DNA from: Actinernus sp. WN-2022
Lineage: Eukaryota; Cnidaria; Anthozoa; Actiniaria; Actinernidae
Reading direction: 5' to 3'
Length of the DNA: 64,000 nucleotides
NCBI GenBank assembly: GCA_030867875.1
Contig: JAOWCC010001751.1
Span: 22,994,369 to 23,058,368 of the forward strand
Numbering within the stretch: position 1 is the stretch's first letter; each line of letters starts with the position of its first letter. A program made the position numbers and the translations under genes. Below the pieces are notes generated by a model, which worked only from the letters and a program-made list of their open reading frames with translations, ran no database searches and was not told the origin of the DNA. Below, in pieces: positions 62,616-64,000 of the stretch.

Positions 62616-62919
62616 AAGCCATCTCGAGATATCTTAACCAAGAGCTCATCAGCCTTCACATCATTCACAACAGTCGGTAGTATATGGACAGTTTCCACAT
62701 TGCGATAGTCTGTAAAAGAGATTAATAAAATAGAAGTGCCTAGTTAGTATTTCCTGATCTTGAAAGGAGGCAAAAACAAAATTAACGATCGAGTGGTCGC
62801 AATTCAGTAGTCGGCGGTAAAAGTGCTATGGAATAAAATACCAACAATTCAAGGACACTGAGGTAATGCAGGTGCATACTAAATATAGGTGCAAGTGCTA
62901 AGACGAAATATAATTATAT

Positions 62920-63500
62920 TACAGTCGCCTAAGATGATAGGGGATTTTCATAGTGCGAATTGTGACTGATGTAATTGCCGCTGACTGAAAACCTTTCGGG
63001 GAGGCAGCTTCAACAGCATCTCTTGGAAGGAGGTTCCATACTCTTACAACGCGTGCGAAGAAGGAGTAAGTATAGCATATGACTGATGTTAGTTTGCACT
63101 TATTGGTAAGTGTATGAATGGGATCGTAGGATGGAATATTTATGCTGAGCATACTACTGCGGATCTTATAAAACAAAGACACTTGTTGTAATAGGCGCCT
63201 CTGTTCAAGTGTACCCCATCATTGCGAATGAACCAGTCCCGCTGTACTGGTGTTTAGCTTATAATCGCCTGCAACGAATCTAGCTGCATTTTTCTGCACT
63301 TGCTCCAGTTTTTTGATATCATGGTCAGTATGCGGGCTCCAAGCCGTTGAGGCATACTCCAATTGTGGTCTGACCACTTTCTTTAACGACCCTTTAAGTA
63401 GCCTACCGGTACAATGCCGAGCCGGAATCCTATTAGCCTTATGTGCAATGTTATTGCAGTGCTCTCCCCAACGCAAATGCTGATTGCAAGTCACCCAGGC
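62920..63500 (-). pseudogene. LINE C-terminal fragment
   Basis: The minus strand encodes 'VRPQLEYASTAWSPHTDHDI', 'KKLEQVQKNAARFVAGDY', then in another frame 'VVRVWNLLPRDAVEAAS', the classic Jockey/CR1-like post-RT region. A frameshift near 63200 separates the halves. Confidence 0.88.
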
Positions 63501-64000
63501 CCCAAATAGCTATGAGACTGAACACTGTCTAAACGTTCAGAGCCCAGATTGTTGCGTTCGAGCGCAGCGAGAACACACACTAATCTGGCAAGTGGGCTAC
63601 CTGTGGTCGAATGATGTTGTTTCTGGTCTCCTTTATACATAAATTAACTCGCGGGCACTAGGCGCGATCAGACTTGTGGGTACGCTCTCTTTCACCTCGT
63701 GCAGTTCGAGGCTACAACAACCTTCAACCATTATCATCTCTTTTTACAGCCAGAGTAGTCAATTTATTTCAACAATATGCTGAGGACATTCATACAGTAA
63801 GTGTTATTCATCAAAGCCTGAGACAATCTCGTACTACTTTTGTACCTAAAATCGAGTCACCAAACGAATCCAAGTGAAAACATGGCGACCGATCCTCCTG
63901 TGCAAAGCGACGTGTTAGAAGAGCTCTACCAAACGAATTCAGCCGATTTGCTGGCAAACAATACGCATTAGCCGATTTGCTGGCAAACAAAACGAACTCA

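Larger units (their letters stand above)
57965..64000. other. repeat-filled region downstream of the unknown gene
   Basis: Apart from the elements listed individually there is no recognisable exon. The stretch 63600-64000 has a short frame starting 63882 ('MATDPPVQSDVLEELYQTNS') that stops at 63971. An 'agccgatttgctggcaaaca' repeat occurs twice, at about 63939 and 63970, close to the window edge. Confidence 0.5.

Overview
This is eukaryotic, AT-rich DNA. Coding information sits in short exons separated by long introns, and almost everything else is transposon debris. The LINE C-terminal fragments (the 'YSLRDSANKL...SFSYSGA' type), the tRNA-derived SINEs and the many TA-flanked or foldback MITEs look anthozoan, most likely a stony coral. 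The taxon is an inference from repeat style and the gene set. I joined exons by hand from GT/GC-AG splice sites and reading phase; no bacterial features are present.

Three host genes can be assembled. (1) Plus strand, 2027-17135: a nine-exon nicotinic acetylcholine receptor-like Cys-loop channel subunit of 440 aa. It has a signal peptide, a 13-residue Cys-loop, vicinal cysteines in loop C and four membrane helices. (2) Minus strand, 46835-22866: a nine-exon gene for the shelterin protein RAP1 (TERF2IP), about 539 aa, with BRCT, Myb, acidic linker and C-terminal RCT domains spread over 24 kb. (3) Plus strand, 53309-57964: a five-exon gene for a 194-aa basic, Tyr/Pro-rich protein that I do not recognise; it loosely recalls small ciliary microtubule inner proteins. 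Genes 1 and 2 converge tail to tail (17135 against 22866). Genes 2 and 3 diverge head to head (46835 against 53309). No functional link between the three is apparent.

The rest is repeats: LINE fragments on both strands (1-850, 9.1-9.6, 16.3-16.8, 19.6-21.1, 48.7-52.4, 55.7-56.2 and 62.9-63.5 kb), tRNA-like SINEs, several tandem satellites (31-33, 62, 64-65, 22 and 128 bp units) and more than twenty inverted-repeat elements. Many elements are nested in one another, and several have readable target-site duplications (TA, TTA or 9 bp).

The most notable points are the complete RAP1 gene with a GC-AG intron; an alpha-type receptor subunit that lacks the loop A tyrosine; a 128-bp satellite in a RAP1 intron carrying CRE and E-box palindromes; a 1-kb foldback element with a 9-bp duplication inserted into an older palindrome; and a duplicated ~1-kb element carrying an exon-like segment. 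I found no clearly new multi-gene system.
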